DNA from: Candidatus Endomicrobiellum incisitermitis
GTDB taxonomy: Bacteria > Elusimicrobiota > Endomicrobiia > Endomicrobiales > Endomicrobiaceae
Assembly (NCBI GenBank): GCA_031275795.1
Contig: JAISOG010000036.1
Location: forward strand, 1-41,814
Length of the DNA: 41,814 bases
Direction: 5' to 3'
Position 1 is the first letter of the stretch. Each line of letters starts with the position of its first letter. Position numbers and translations under genes: made by a program. The notes below the pieces were generated by a model, which saw only the letters and a program-made list of their open reading frames with translations, was not told the origin of the DNA and made no database searches. Shown here in pieces: positions 22,839 to 31,482 of the stretch.

Positions 22839-25800
22839 TTATAAATCTTGTTTATGTAGTTCTTCTTCCGTATAGTCTATCATTCTTTTTGCAGGTCTTT
22901 TTACAAGTTTTCTTAAAAACAATCTAAAATTGTCCATATACTCAAAAATTGCAGGCACAACAATTAATGTAAGTATTGTAGAACTTATAACTCCACCTAT
23001 AACAACTATTCCCATACCTCTTCTAAACTGGCCAACTTCGCTAAGACCTAACGCTGTTGGAAGCATGCCAGCTATAAGAGCAAAAGATGTCATAAGTATA
23101 GGGCGAAGTCTTACAACGCCTGCTTTGACTATAGCATCGTTTATAGTTAAACCGTTTCTCATTTGCTGTTGAACATAATCCACTAAAAGGATAGAGTTTT
23201 TAGCTACAATACCAAGAAGCATTATCATGCCAATAAGTGTAAACATGTCAATAGGTTGCCTTGCAATAAGCAAAGCAAAAAGTCCACCTATAATAGCTAG
23301 AGGAAGCGCTGTCATAATTGTAAACGGAGTAATAACGGACTCATATAAACTTGCAAGAACCATAAAGATAAATATTATAGATAAACCTGCAGCAATAATA
23401 ATACTCTTAAACATCTCTGCCATATCTTCTGCATTTCCAGAAAGCCTAAAATGCACATGTTTCCATTTTTCTAAATTTTCTGGTTTTGTTTTTTCTTCAT
23501 TAAATATTTTAATTGCTTCTTTCTCTATTTCACCTATTGCTCCACCTGCTGCAAGATTGCCTTCAACTGAAACATAGCGCACTCTATCTTCTCTAAATAT
23601 CTGCGTAGGTCCTTCAGCCATTTTAATAGATGCAACATTTTTTAACTTCACAAGTTTATTGTTTACATTGTTTACATAAATGGCGTCTAAATTTTGAGCA
23701 ATGTCTTGTTGATCTTCTGCAAACCTAACTTTTATATCGTACTCTAAACCATTTTCTCTAAACTTACCCGCTAATGCTCCATCTATCATAGCTCTCACTT
23801 CGTTTCCTACAACAACAGAACTTACACCATAATCTTCCATTTTTTTGGTATCCATCTGTATCCGGACTTCAGGTTTGCCAACTTTATAGTTAGAACAAAC
23901 ATCTACAAAGTATGGTATTTCTTTAAATCTTTTTATTAAAGTTTGAGCAACATCGTATAAAACATCTATATCAGCTCCATTGAGTTGCATAATAAATTCA
24001 CTTTCACTATGACCTCCAACACTTTGTCTTACTATAGAAACTTCTAACTCATCTTTAAACTTTTCCTTAAAAACTTCTCTAAGATAGTCTTTCATTTGTG
24101 AGCTTGAACGAGTTCTTTTGGGAGTATCTTTTTCTTCTTTTTTGCCAAAAAATTTCCCGTGAGAGTCTGAAGGAATCATCCTTACATATATACTTGCTTG
24201 ACTTGCAAGAGAAGAAAACATTCCAGTTTGTCCTACTGTCACAGAAACAAGCTCTATATTTTGGTCGTTCATCAATATTTGTTCAACTTCTTTAGCATAT
24301 TTGTCCATCTGATCTAAAGAGGTTCCCGGTTTAGCTTGCAAATTAATATTAAATTCCCCCCACTCAGCAGCAGGCATAAAAGTAGCTTTTAGATATTTTT
24401 TCGACAATCCTATAGTAAAAACAAATACAAATATAGCAATAATAAGAGTAGCAAATTTCCAACTTACAGAAAAATGTCTGTTATTTTTGACAAACTTAAA
24501 ATCTAAGACTTTTGCTTCTACAATAAAAGAAATCAATTTTTTGTATGAACGCTCTAAAACATTAAAACTCTTATTAAACCAATCTACTGTAACACTTCTA
24601 AAAAGTTTAATTACCACTTCTTGGATTTTCCATTTTTTTACTTTTTTAGCATTATGGTCAGGGATCATGTATGCTGAAAGCAAAGGTGCAATTGTTAAAG
24701 CATCTAATATAGATATTAACATAGCAAAAACAACTGTTAACCCAAACTCTTTAAAAAATTGTCCCATAACGCCGCTTAAAAAAGCCACAGGTAAAAATAC
24801 TGCCACAACAGTGCTTGTTGTAGCTATAACGGCCAAAGTAACTTCATTTGTGCCATCTAAAGCTGCTTTTATTGGGTTTGCACCTTCTTGGTAATGTCTA
24901 AAAATGTTTTCTCTAACAACAATAGCATCATCAATTAACAAGCCTACAGCTAGTGACAATGCCATTAAAGACAACACATTTAAACTAAATCCAAAAGTAT
25001 ACATAAAAACAAAAGAGCCTATTAAGCTGTTTGGCAAAGAAAGTGCTGTAATAAAAGTTGAACGCCAACTAGCTAAAAAGAAATAGACAACTACAACTGC
25101 AAGGAAAACTCCTTCAATAATTGTAGATTTAACATTTTCTATATTCATTCTTACGCCATTGGCCGCATCAGAAATCATAGTAAGTTGAGGTTTACCATCA
25201 TACTGTAAATACTTCTGATTAACTTCCTCAATTTTTTTCTTTAGTCCATTTGATATTGCTACATCATTACCTTTTGCCTGTCTATAAATTTGTAATAATA
25301 AAGCAGGCTCTGAACTAAACTTACCATCTTCTATAACGTCTATTCTTGCACGTGAAACTTCTTTTTCAACACCATCTTCTACTGTAGCAACATCGCCAAC
25401 TATAACATGTTTATCATTGCCCAAAAAATTTACAACAACATCGTTAATTTGAGATATAGATTTAAACTCACCAAGAGTTCTAAACTCTACTTCATTTACT
25501 CCTCTATTTACTTTTCCTGCAGGGATGTTTAAAGAGTTTAACTTAATTTTTGCTGCAAGAGATGTAAGCGTAAGTTCATAATTTTTAAGTTTTTTCTTAT
25601 CTGCGTTAATATGTATTTCCCTTTTTTGGCCACCAATAATGTTTATTTGCGACACCCCAGAAACTTGAGACAAATCTTTGGAAACTACATCATCAGCAAA
25701 ATCATACATTTGTTTAGAAGTAAGGCCTTTTGCTTTTAAACTGACAGTTCCTATAGGAAGACTATTAATATCTGCCTTTATTATCACTGGCTCTTTTACA

Positions 25801-26165
25801 TCGTCAGGTAAGTCAAGCCTAATCTGTGCTACTTTATCTCTAACTTCTTGAGTTGCTATATCAGGATCTTTAGAAAGTTGGAACTCGCAGAAAACTATAG
25901 ACACGTTATCTTGGTTTATTGAATTGACGTGCTTTAAAGCTGAAACTCCACTAACAGCATCTTCTATAGGTTTTGAAACAAGTTGCTCTATTTCTGCCAC
26001 ACCCGCACCAGGATAAGTAGTCATAATTAGAACATACGGAAATTCTACATCAGGGAACATCCTAACACTAAGTTTATTTAAAGAAATTGCACCCAAAATA
26101 ATAAAAGCCATAAGTAATGCCATTATAAAAGTCGGTCGTTTAATTGCTATTTTTGCTAAATTCAT
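22839..26165 (-). CDS. RND-family efflux permease (AcrB/HAE1-like)
   Basis: A proton-driven inner-membrane exporter of 1108 residues, somewhat longer than AcrB. It has 12 expected membrane segments in two halves, the first starting MNLAKIAIKRPTFIMALLMAF. The proton-relay motif GLLIDDAIVV with its Asp pair lies near residue 405, and the conserved VAVFLPVAFLSGVMG and the second-half LLGIVAKNSILLVDY and RLRPILMTSFA follow. Two large periplasmic loops contain porter and docking domains. Extra length lies in the loop between the halves (about 505-590). It lies downstream of tolC. There is no membrane-fusion (adaptor) gene on either side. AGAGGA precedes the ATG. Substrate unknown; drug, lipid or metal export are all possible. 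Confidence 0.94.
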   Translation of the reverse strand: MNLAKIAIKRPTFIMALLMAFIILGAISLNKLSVRMFPDVEFPYVLIMTTYPGAGVAEIEQLVSKPIEDAVSGVSALKHVNSINQDNVSIVFCEFQLSKDPDIATQEVRDKVAQIRLDLPDDVKEPVIIKADINSLPIGTVSLKAKGLTSKQMYDFADDVVSKDLSQVSGVSQINIIGGQKREIHINADKKKLKNYELTLTSLAAKIKLNSLNIPAGKVNRGVNEVEFRTLGEFKSISQINDVVVNFLGNDKHVIVGDVATVEDGVEKEVSRARIDVIEDGKFSSEPALLLQIYRQAKGNDVAISNGLKKKIEEVNQKYLQYDGKPQLTMISDAANGVRMNIENVKSTIIEGVFLAVVVVYFFLASWRSTFITALSLPNSLIGSFVFMYTFGFSLNVLSLMALSLAVGLLIDDAIVVRENIFRHYQEGANPIKAALDGTNEVTLAVIATTSTVVAVFLPVAFLSGVMGQFFKEFGLTVVFAMLISILDALTIAPLLSAYMIPDHNAKKVKKWKIQEVVIKLFRSVTVDWFNKSFNVLERSYKKLISFIVEAKVLDFKFVKNNRHFSVSWKFATLIIAIFVFVFTIGLSKKYLKATFMPAAEWGEFNINLQAKPGTSLDQMDKYAKEVEQILMNDQNIELVSVTVGQTGMFSSLASQASIYVRMIPSDSHGKFFGKKEEKDTPKRTRSSSQMKDYLREVFKEKFKDELEVSIVRQSVGGHSESEFIMQLNGADIDVLYDVAQTLIKRFKEIPYFVDVCSNYKVGKPEVRIQMDTKKMEDYGVSSVVVGNEVRAMIDGALAGKFRENGLEYDIKVRFAEDQQDIAQNLDAIYVNNVNNKLVKLKNVASIKMAEGPTQIFREDRVRYVSVEGNLAAGGAIGEIEKEAIKIFNEEKTKPENLEKWKHVHFRLSGNAEDMAEMFKSIIIAAGLSIIFIFMVLASLYESVITPFTIMTALPLAIIGGLFALLIARQPIDMFTLIGMIMLLGIVAKNSILLVDYVQQQMRNGLTINDAIVKAGVVRLRPILMTSFALIAGMLPTALGLSEVGQFRRGMGIVVIGGVISSTILTLIVVPAIFEYMDNFRLFLRKLVKRPAKRMIDYTEEELHKQDL

Positions 26166-26193
26166 TATATTATTCCTCTAATTTTTCTGCTAT

Positions 26194-27630
26194 TTAATTT
26201 ATTTTTAATTCAAAACTATAATCGTAAAATATTTTTGCAGTTTCAGATATTCTAATAAGTTCTAAAATACTATCAAAAACGGTTAACATAGAATCGTCTA
26301 AAACCTGTTCTGTTTGCAAAACTAAATAAGTTGTTGTTCTTCCTGTTTTTAACAAAACTTCATCTTCTTGTTTTCTTTGTTTTTGTATTTCCTCTATTTC
26401 TACAGCAAGAATATTTTTCAACTTCGCATCATTCCAATCGTCTAAAAGTTGTTGCCAATCATTGTTTTCTTTAATAGATAAATATTCTGCCTTTTTCTGA
26501 GCTGAAATTTTCGCTGCTTCATAGCCTTGATTTAATATGTTTCTTAATTTAAAGTTTAAAGGCAAATTATATCTTAATCCTAAAGAATATGAAGGTCTTT
26601 CAACTTTTGTTAAATTATCTCGAACAAACTCAAAATCTTGGTCTACACCATTAAGTGCAAATTGAGCATTTAAAACTAAATCCGCTCCACTAGTTTTTTT
26701 GTTTGCTATTTGATCATACATAGTATTATTTACATCTTCTAAACTAGAAAGAACATCAAGTCTTGTACAATTTTTTTCAGGTTTATAATCGCTATTAAAA
26801 ATTTGCCCTTTTTCTTCAAACTTTTCAACATCGTACTTAACTATCACATCTGATATAGACAAAAATTGGTTTAGAGCTCTATTTGCTTTATTTTCTTGTT
26901 GGTAAGCAACTTTCAAACTTAAATTGCCAAGTTTTACTGCCGCTTGAGATTGCAAAAGGTCTGATTTTTCCACTAAATCCATATTAAATCTTTTCTGGTT
27001 CCAGTCTGAAATTTTTTGCACTCTACTTAAAGCATTTTTCCTAAAACCTACAAGCGTCTTTGCATAAGATAAATTCCAATAAGCCATTGTCGCATTAAGC
27101 AAAGCATTTTGTTTTTGGTACTCTAATAAATATAAAGTTGACTTTGCACTAGATTTAGCTTTTGCAATCGAAGCTTTTGTAGAACCGCCATTTATGTCTT
27201 TCCACAATGACTGTTGTAGTTTTACAAATGGAGCTATATCAATAACATTAAAATCCATAGCATTATTTGCAAAATTAGAGTCACTATGTGAGCCATTTAA
27301 ACCCAAAGAAACTTGAGTACCAAGCCCAAACATTTTATTTACAGTTGCATCATAAGCAAAATTTTTTACTTCATCTGGCCTACCAAGTATAGAAAAAGGC
27401 CTACCACTTTTGTCATCTGCATAACTAGCTCCAGCACTTAAAGAGTACGAGTATACCATTTCTATTTGAGCAAGTTTTCCTTTAACTGCATCAATGTTTG
27501 ATTGTATGGATTTTATTTCATTATTGTTTTTTAAAACTAACTCCATATAATCATCCAAAGTTAAAACATCCGCATTTATATTGACTATAAAAAACAAAAA
27601 AACAAACACTAACTTTACTATCCTGTTCAT
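26194..27630 (-). CDS. TolC-like outer-membrane efflux protein
   Basis: A 478-residue outer-membrane factor. A signal peptide (1-20, LVFVFLFFIVNINA) is followed by the alpha-helical and beta-strand OEP repeats: LTLDDYMELVLKNNNEIKS, later KSDLLQSQAAVKLGNLSLKVAYQQ in the first half, and the matching helices IQKQRKQEDEVLLKTGRTTTYLVLQTEQ in the second half, the last being the typical 'G..t...vl.aq..l' motif. It forms the exit duct for the RND permease encoded 28 bases downstream. AGGAGATG lies 7 bases before the ATG. No adaptor gene is in the window, so the tripartite pump would need one from elsewhere. Confidence 0.9.
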   Translation of the reverse strand: MNRIVKLVFVFLFFIVNINADVLTLDDYMELVLKNNNEIKSIQSNIDAVKGKLAQIEMVYSYSLSAGASYADDKSGRPFSILGRPDEVKNFAYDATVNKMFGLGTQVSLGLNGSHSDSNFANNAMDFNVIDIAPFVKLQQSLWKDINGGSTKASIAKAKSSAKSTLYLLEYQKQNALLNATMAYWNLSYAKTLVGFRKNALSRVQKISDWNQKRFNMDLVEKSDLLQSQAAVKLGNLSLKVAYQQENKANRALNQFLSISDVIVKYDVEKFEEKGQIFNSDYKPEKNCTRLDVLSSLEDVNNTMYDQIANKKTSGADLVLNAQFALNGVDQDFEFVRDNLTKVERPSYSLGLRYNLPLNFKLRNILNQGYEAAKISAQKKAEYLSIKENNDWQQLLDDWNDAKLKNILAVEIEEIQKQRKQEDEVLLKTGRTTTYLVLQTEQVLDDSMLTVFDSILELIRISETAKIFYDYSFELKIN

Positions 27631-27656
27631 TTACTTACATCTCCTATTCATAAAAA

Positions 27657-29015
27657 CTAGTTTAATTCTAACGCTACTACAATTTCTAAATGGCTAGTAT
27701 GTGCAAATACGTCAACAGGAACAATTTCTGTTGGCTTATACTTACCCTTTTCAATAATAATTTGCAAATCTCTTGCTAAGGTAGAAGGATTACAAGAAAT
27801 ATAAACAATCTTTTTGGCTTGCCAAGAAAGCAAAAAAGTAATAACATCTTTTGTAAGCCCAGTACGAGGGGGATCAACAACTATTAAGTCAAACTTATAC
27901 TCTGTTGTATTAACCCAATCCTGACAACTAGAAACAAAAAATTGAGCATTACTAATATTATTTATTATCAAATTTTCCTTAGCATTTTCAATTGCTTGAG
28001 GCAATAACTCTACACCTACAACCTCTTTAACACTATAGGCCATAGACAAGCCTATAGCACCTGTTCCGCAATAGAGATCTAATAGTATATCATTTTTGGA
28101 AGGTTTTAAAAGTCTTAAAACCTGATTATATAAAACCTCTGTAGCTTTTGAGTTTGTTTGAAAAAAAGAAAAAGGAGATATATTAAAATAAAAATCTTTG
28201 TTGCCAACATTAAGCTTTTCCCTTATTAACGGACTTCCATGCAATAAAACTAACTTGTCTAAATTTACATTTACATCATCTGATTTTTTAGAATTTATAG
28301 TCCAGTATAAACTGTCAACAAAAGCTGCAAGTTCTTTTACAATAGGTTTTAATACCTCTTGTCCAGTCGGAAGTTCACTTGTTACTATATTTACAAGAAG
28401 TTGGCTATTGTTTTGGGCTTTACGTAAAACTAAATGTCTAAAAAAACCTTCATGTTTTTTATTATCATAAGCTAACAATTTAGTCTTTTTAGCAAAATAC
28501 TTTACAATATCTACAACTTTAATAAAATCCTCATCACATATATAACAAGGCGGTACTGAGATGTACTTATTGAAATTTCCTTTCTCATGAAGGCCTAAGT
28601 CTATAGTACCATTATCATTAAAAAAACTAAACCCCATTTTATTTCTATAGTGCCATTGTAAAGGACTTGGCAATATTGAAGAAATATTTAAATTCGTAAA
28701 GCTTAAAAGTTCCTTTAAGTATCCTTGTTTTAAAGTTAGTTGATCTTGGTAAGAAAGATTCTGAAAATAACAACCTCCACAAATCCCAAAAGAACTACAT
28801 TTAGGGTCAATTCTATCTTTGGATTTTAAAGTAACATTTTTTAAAATGCCTTCTCTATAAGTCTTTTTATCTCTTACAACTAAAACTTCTGCACTTTCTG
28901 CTGGTAAAAGCCATTGCGTAAATAGAACTAAGCCATCCTCACACCTACAAAGAGAACGACCAGGGAAAACAATTTTTTCACAAACAACATTAATAATTTG
29001 ATTTTTTAAAGACAT
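27657..29015 (-). CDS. rlmD: 23S rRNA (uracil-5-)-methyltransferase, RlmD/RumA family
   Basis: It methylates C5 of a uridine in 23S rRNA (position 1939 in E. coli for RlmD); the exact target cannot be read here. The N-terminal ~60 residues form a TRAM domain. The Fe-S cysteines appear as CSSFGICGGC with an earlier or later Cys partner, the SAM site as LDLYCGTGAIGLSMA, and DPPRTGL and the nucleophile in VYISCNPSTLARDL near the C-terminus. Length from the ATG at 29015 is 452 residues. The frame is open a further 51 codons upstream, but that part reads into a dead gene and is not homologous. The stop lies 26 bases before tolC. Confidence 0.9.
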   Translation of the reverse strand: MSLKNQIINVVCEKIVFPGRSLCRCEDGLVLFTQWLLPAESAEVLVVRDKKTYREGILKNVTLKSKDRIDPKCSSFGICGGCYFQNLSYQDQLTLKQGYLKELLSFTNLNISSILPSPLQWHYRNKMGFSFFNDNGTIDLGLHEKGNFNKYISVPPCYICDEDFIKVVDIVKYFAKKTKLLAYDNKKHEGFFRHLVLRKAQNNSQLLVNIVTSELPTGQEVLKPIVKELAAFVDSLYWTINSKKSDDVNVNLDKLVLLHGSPLIREKLNVGNKDFYFNISPFSFFQTNSKATEVLYNQVLRLLKPSKNDILLDLYCGTGAIGLSMAYSVKEVVGVELLPQAIENAKENLIINNISNAQFFVSSCQDWVNTTEYKFDLIVVDPPRTGLTKDVITFLLSWQAKKIVYISCNPSTLARDLQIIIEKGKYKPTEIVPVDVFAHTSHLEIVVALELN

Positions 29016-29543
29016 GAATTTACTTCTTTCAAAGACTTGATTTCCTTTTTTGCAGTTTCTAAATCTAAAAAGAGCAGTTTGTAGTTCTGCAATTTTAACT
29101 TCTAACTTTTCATATAACTTAAGTATTGCTGATAGATTGTACAATCTGAAGATGCAAACACTAAACAACCAAGTATCTTTCCAACAAAAACCATTGGATA
29201 AACTAAAATTGATTTCAGTTGCAGGGTCAAATATATCAGAATAATTCTCTTTTATATTGCTAGAACTAATAATTAAAGGTTTGCAATTGTCACTTTTACC
29301 TTGACAAATTTTAAAAATAAAATTTTCTAATTCTCTTCTTTTAGAATCTCAAACAGTAGAACAGAAGACGTTGCTAAATATAATTGCTCTTGTGCATCTT
29401 TTAAAAAATTGAAACGTCGTTTGATAAACTCGCATTTTTAAGAAGAGATATAAAAATAGGAAAAAGTTCTTCTAATTTTACACTTGAAAATATAGCAATT
29501 GTTCATCGTCAACAACTAAAATTTTACCTTTGCTTAGAGACAT
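29016..29543 (-). pseudogene. Decayed response-regulator/GAF-domain gene
   Basis: The minus strand begins with a good ribosome site (AGAGGTG) and an ATG at 29543, giving MSLSKGKILVVDDEQ, the exact start of a CheY-like receiver with its acidic pair, but a stop follows at residue 22. Pieces in other frames continue: FSSVKLEELFPIFISLL, DAQEQLYLATSSVLLFEIL, ELENFIFKICQGKSDN, and SILVYPMVFVGKILGCLVFAS, which has the look of a GAF-domain core. A coiled segment (KLYEKLEVKIAELQTAL) then reads in frame into rlmD. Most of the receiver is missing. So the gene has several frameshifts plus an internal deletion. Which output it had is unknown. Confidence 0.75.
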
Positions 29544-29552
29544 TTTCACCTC

Positions 29553-30050
29553 TTATCTATAATTGGTAAACTGTAAAGGCAAAGAAAAAGAAACTTCTTT
29601 TAAATAAGCTATTACTTGTTGCAAATCATCTTTTTTAGAAGAAATCACTTTAACTTTTGCGCCGTCTATTTGTGTTTGAACTTTTATTTTAGAATCTTTA
29701 ATAAGCTTTGACAATTCTTTAGCTTTATCTGAAGGAAGTCCAGAAATAATTTCAGCAACTTGCCTAATGTATCCTTCAAAAGCTTTTTCTTGAGCTTTAT
29801 AATTTAAAGACTTTATAGAAATACCCCTTTTTGCAAAACGGCCTTCTAGTATATCTTTTAAAGCTTTCATTTTGTAGTCGTCATCTGCAACAAGAGTAAT
29901 TTTTTTATCATTCTTATTTAACTCAATAGAAGATTTACTTCCCTTAAAATCAAATCTATTTGAAAGCTCTTTTTGTGCTTGATTAACAGCATTTTCAACT
30001 TCCATTATATTTACTTCAGAAACAATATCAAAAGAAAATTTATCAGCCAT
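29553..30050 (-). CDS. yajQ: YajQ-family nucleotide-binding protein
   Basis: A 165-residue member of the YajQ family (usual length ~163). Landmarks are the start FSFDIVSEVNIMEVENAVNQA, the RFDFKGSKSSIEL strand, DDDYKMKALKDILEGRFAKRGI and the C-terminal DGAKVKVISSKKDDLQQVIAYLK. Family members bind c-di-GMP in Xanthomonas or nucleic acids in others; the role here is unproven. It lies 22 bases after a possible 32-aa membrane protein on the same strand and just ahead of a dead response regulator gene. Ribosome site AGGTGTT is weak. Confidence 0.93.
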   Translation of the reverse strand: MADKFSFDIVSEVNIMEVENAVNQAQKELSNRFDFKGSKSSIELNKNDKKITLVADDDYKMKALKDILEGRFAKRGISIKSLNYKAQEKAFEGYIRQVAEIISGLPSDKAKELSKLIKDSKIKVQTQIDGAKVKVISSKKDDLQQVIAYLKEVSFSLPLQFTNYR

Positions 30051-30072
30051 TTTAACACCTCAAAAACCACAT

Positions 30073-30171
30073 TTATTTAACATTACCTTTTATAATTATA
30101 TATACAAAGAAAAAAACAAATAAAGCCATAAACATATACGCTGGCCAGTCTGACACTAAATCAATATACAT
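30073..30171 (-). CDS. Possible 32-aa single-pass membrane protein
   Basis: A 32-codon frame, too short for ordinary gene finding. It has a very strong ribosome site (GAGGAGGG) 5 bases before its ATG and a promoter-like pair upstream. The protein has a short acidic head (MYIDLVSDWPAY), one hydrophobic stretch of about 16 residues (MFMALFVFFFVYIIIK) and a basic end, so it would insert with the C-terminal charges inside. The gene stops 22 bases before yajQ, which suggests cotranscription. No family is recognised. The short frame could also be a leader. Confidence 0.5.
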   Translation of the reverse strand: MYIDLVSDWPAYMFMALFVFFFVYIIIKGNVK

Positions 30172-30206
30172 TTCTTCCCTCCTCATTAGCAATAAAATGA
30201 AGGTGT

Positions 30207-30236
30207 ATTGTACTTTATTTTACTAGTTATTATCAA
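30207..30236 (-). promoter_or_regulatory. Predicted promoter of the small ORF and yajQ
   Basis: On the minus strand, TTGATA (30236-30231) and TACAAT (30212-30207) are 18 bases apart, about 35 bases ahead of the 32-aa ORF. The AT-rich composition makes chance matches common. Confidence 0.45.
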
Positions 30237-30282
30237 CATCTTGTAACACCCATTTTGATTATTCTTAGAATTTAAATTAATT

Positions 30283-31482
30283 TTAAAATTTTTTATACAC
30301 TGGCGACATTAAACGTAACTTTTCAACAATTTTAGGCAATTGTTCCAAAACATAATCAACATCATCTTTGGTATTATAGGGTCCAAAAGAAAATCTTATA
30401 GTTCCTTGAGCAGACACAGGGTCAACACTCATGGCTTGCAAAACATGCGAACCTCCAAACCCTATCGCACAAGCAGAACCTGTAGAAACAGCTATACCAC
30501 ACATGTCTAACATTACAAGCAAAGCTTCACCCTCTATATACTTAAAACTTACATTTAAAATATTAGAAACAGCCCTATTACCACTTCCATTAATTATTAT
30601 TTCTGGGATTTTTTTTATAATCCCTTCTTTTAACTGTTCTCTCAAGAATAATACGTGTTTATCATTTTCTTCCAAATTAGCATTTGCTATATCAAATGCT
30701 TTAGCAATACCGACAATATAAGGAATATTTTCCGTACCCGGACGAAGTGCATCTTCTTGACTACCACCAAAAGTTATAGGTTTAATTTTTGTTCCTTTTT
30801 TTACATATAAAACGCCTATACCTTTTGGAGCGTAAAACTTATGCCCCGACATTGTAAGCAAATCTACTTTTAATGTTTTAACATCTAAACAAACTTTCCC
30901 TGCTGTTTGAACTGCATCTGTATGAAAATAAACTTTATTTTTTCTATTTGCATTTATTGTTTGTAAGTAGGTTCCTATTTTCTCTATAGGCTGTATAGCT
31001 CCTACCTCATTATTTGCATGCATCACACTTACAAGAATAGTGTCATCTCTAATAGCTTGTTTTAAGTCATTTAAAGAAATAATCCCGTCTTTGTCCACAT
31101 CAAGGTAAGTTACGCTATAGCCATTTTTTTCAAGATGTTGACAAGAATACAAAACAGCATGATGCTCAATTTTTGTAGTAATTACATGACCTTTTGTATC
31201 TTGAGCGTTTACTATACCAAAAATTGCGATATTGTCCGACTCAGTACCAGACCCTGTAAAAAATATTTCGTCTATATTAGCGTTTAAAAGAGAAGCTATT
31301 TTTTCTCTGGAGTTATTTAAAGCTTGTTTTGCTTGTCTCCCAAAAGAATGAATACTTGAAGCATTACCATACATGCCAGAAAAGTACGGTTCCATTTCTT
31401 TTATAACTTCAGTATTTACTACTGTAGTAGCGCTATTATCCAAATAAACTTTCTTTTCTTGCATGTACTTAATTGACCTCAT
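30283..31482 (-). CDS. NifS/IscS-type cysteine desulfurase
   Basis: A PLP enzyme that removes sulfur from cysteine for Fe-S clusters and tRNA thiolation. It starts KKVYLDNSATTVVN, with cofactor contacts in TGSGTESDNIAIFG, HAVLYSCQHLE and DAVQTAGK; the PLP lysine is in MSGHKFYAPKGIGVLY and the reactive Cys in STGSACAIGFGGSH. Length 399. The ATG at 31482 overlaps the mltG stop (ATGA), so coupling is likely; a second ATG six codons later (31464) has a GAGGT upstream and is an alternative. No iscU or regulator follows. Demand for Fe-S clusters is high here because of the hydrogenase. Confidence 0.93.
   Translation of the reverse strand: MRSIKYMQEKKVYLDNSATTVVNTEVIKEMEPYFSGMYGNASSIHSFGRQAKQALNNSREKIASLLNANIDEIFFTGSGTESDNIAIFGIVNAQDTKGHVITTKIEHHAVLYSCQHLEKNGYSVTYLDVDKDGIISLNDLKQAIRDDTILVSVMHANNEVGAIQPIEKIGTYLQTINANRKNKVYFHTDAVQTAGKVCLDVKTLKVDLLTMSGHKFYAPKGIGVLYVKKGTKIKPITFGGSQEDALRPGTENIPYIVGIAKAFDIANANLEENDKHVLFLREQLKEGIIKKIPEIIINGSGNRAVSNILNVSFKYIEGEALLVMLDMCGIAVSTGSACAIGFGGSHVLQAMSVDPVSAQGTIRFSFGPYNTKDDVDYVLEQLPKIVEKLRLMSPVYKKF

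Noticed and set aside
29016-29168. 51-residue N-terminal extension of RlmD
   Set aside because: It reads the tail of the dead GAF gene in frame; the TRAM domain starts at the ATG at 29015.
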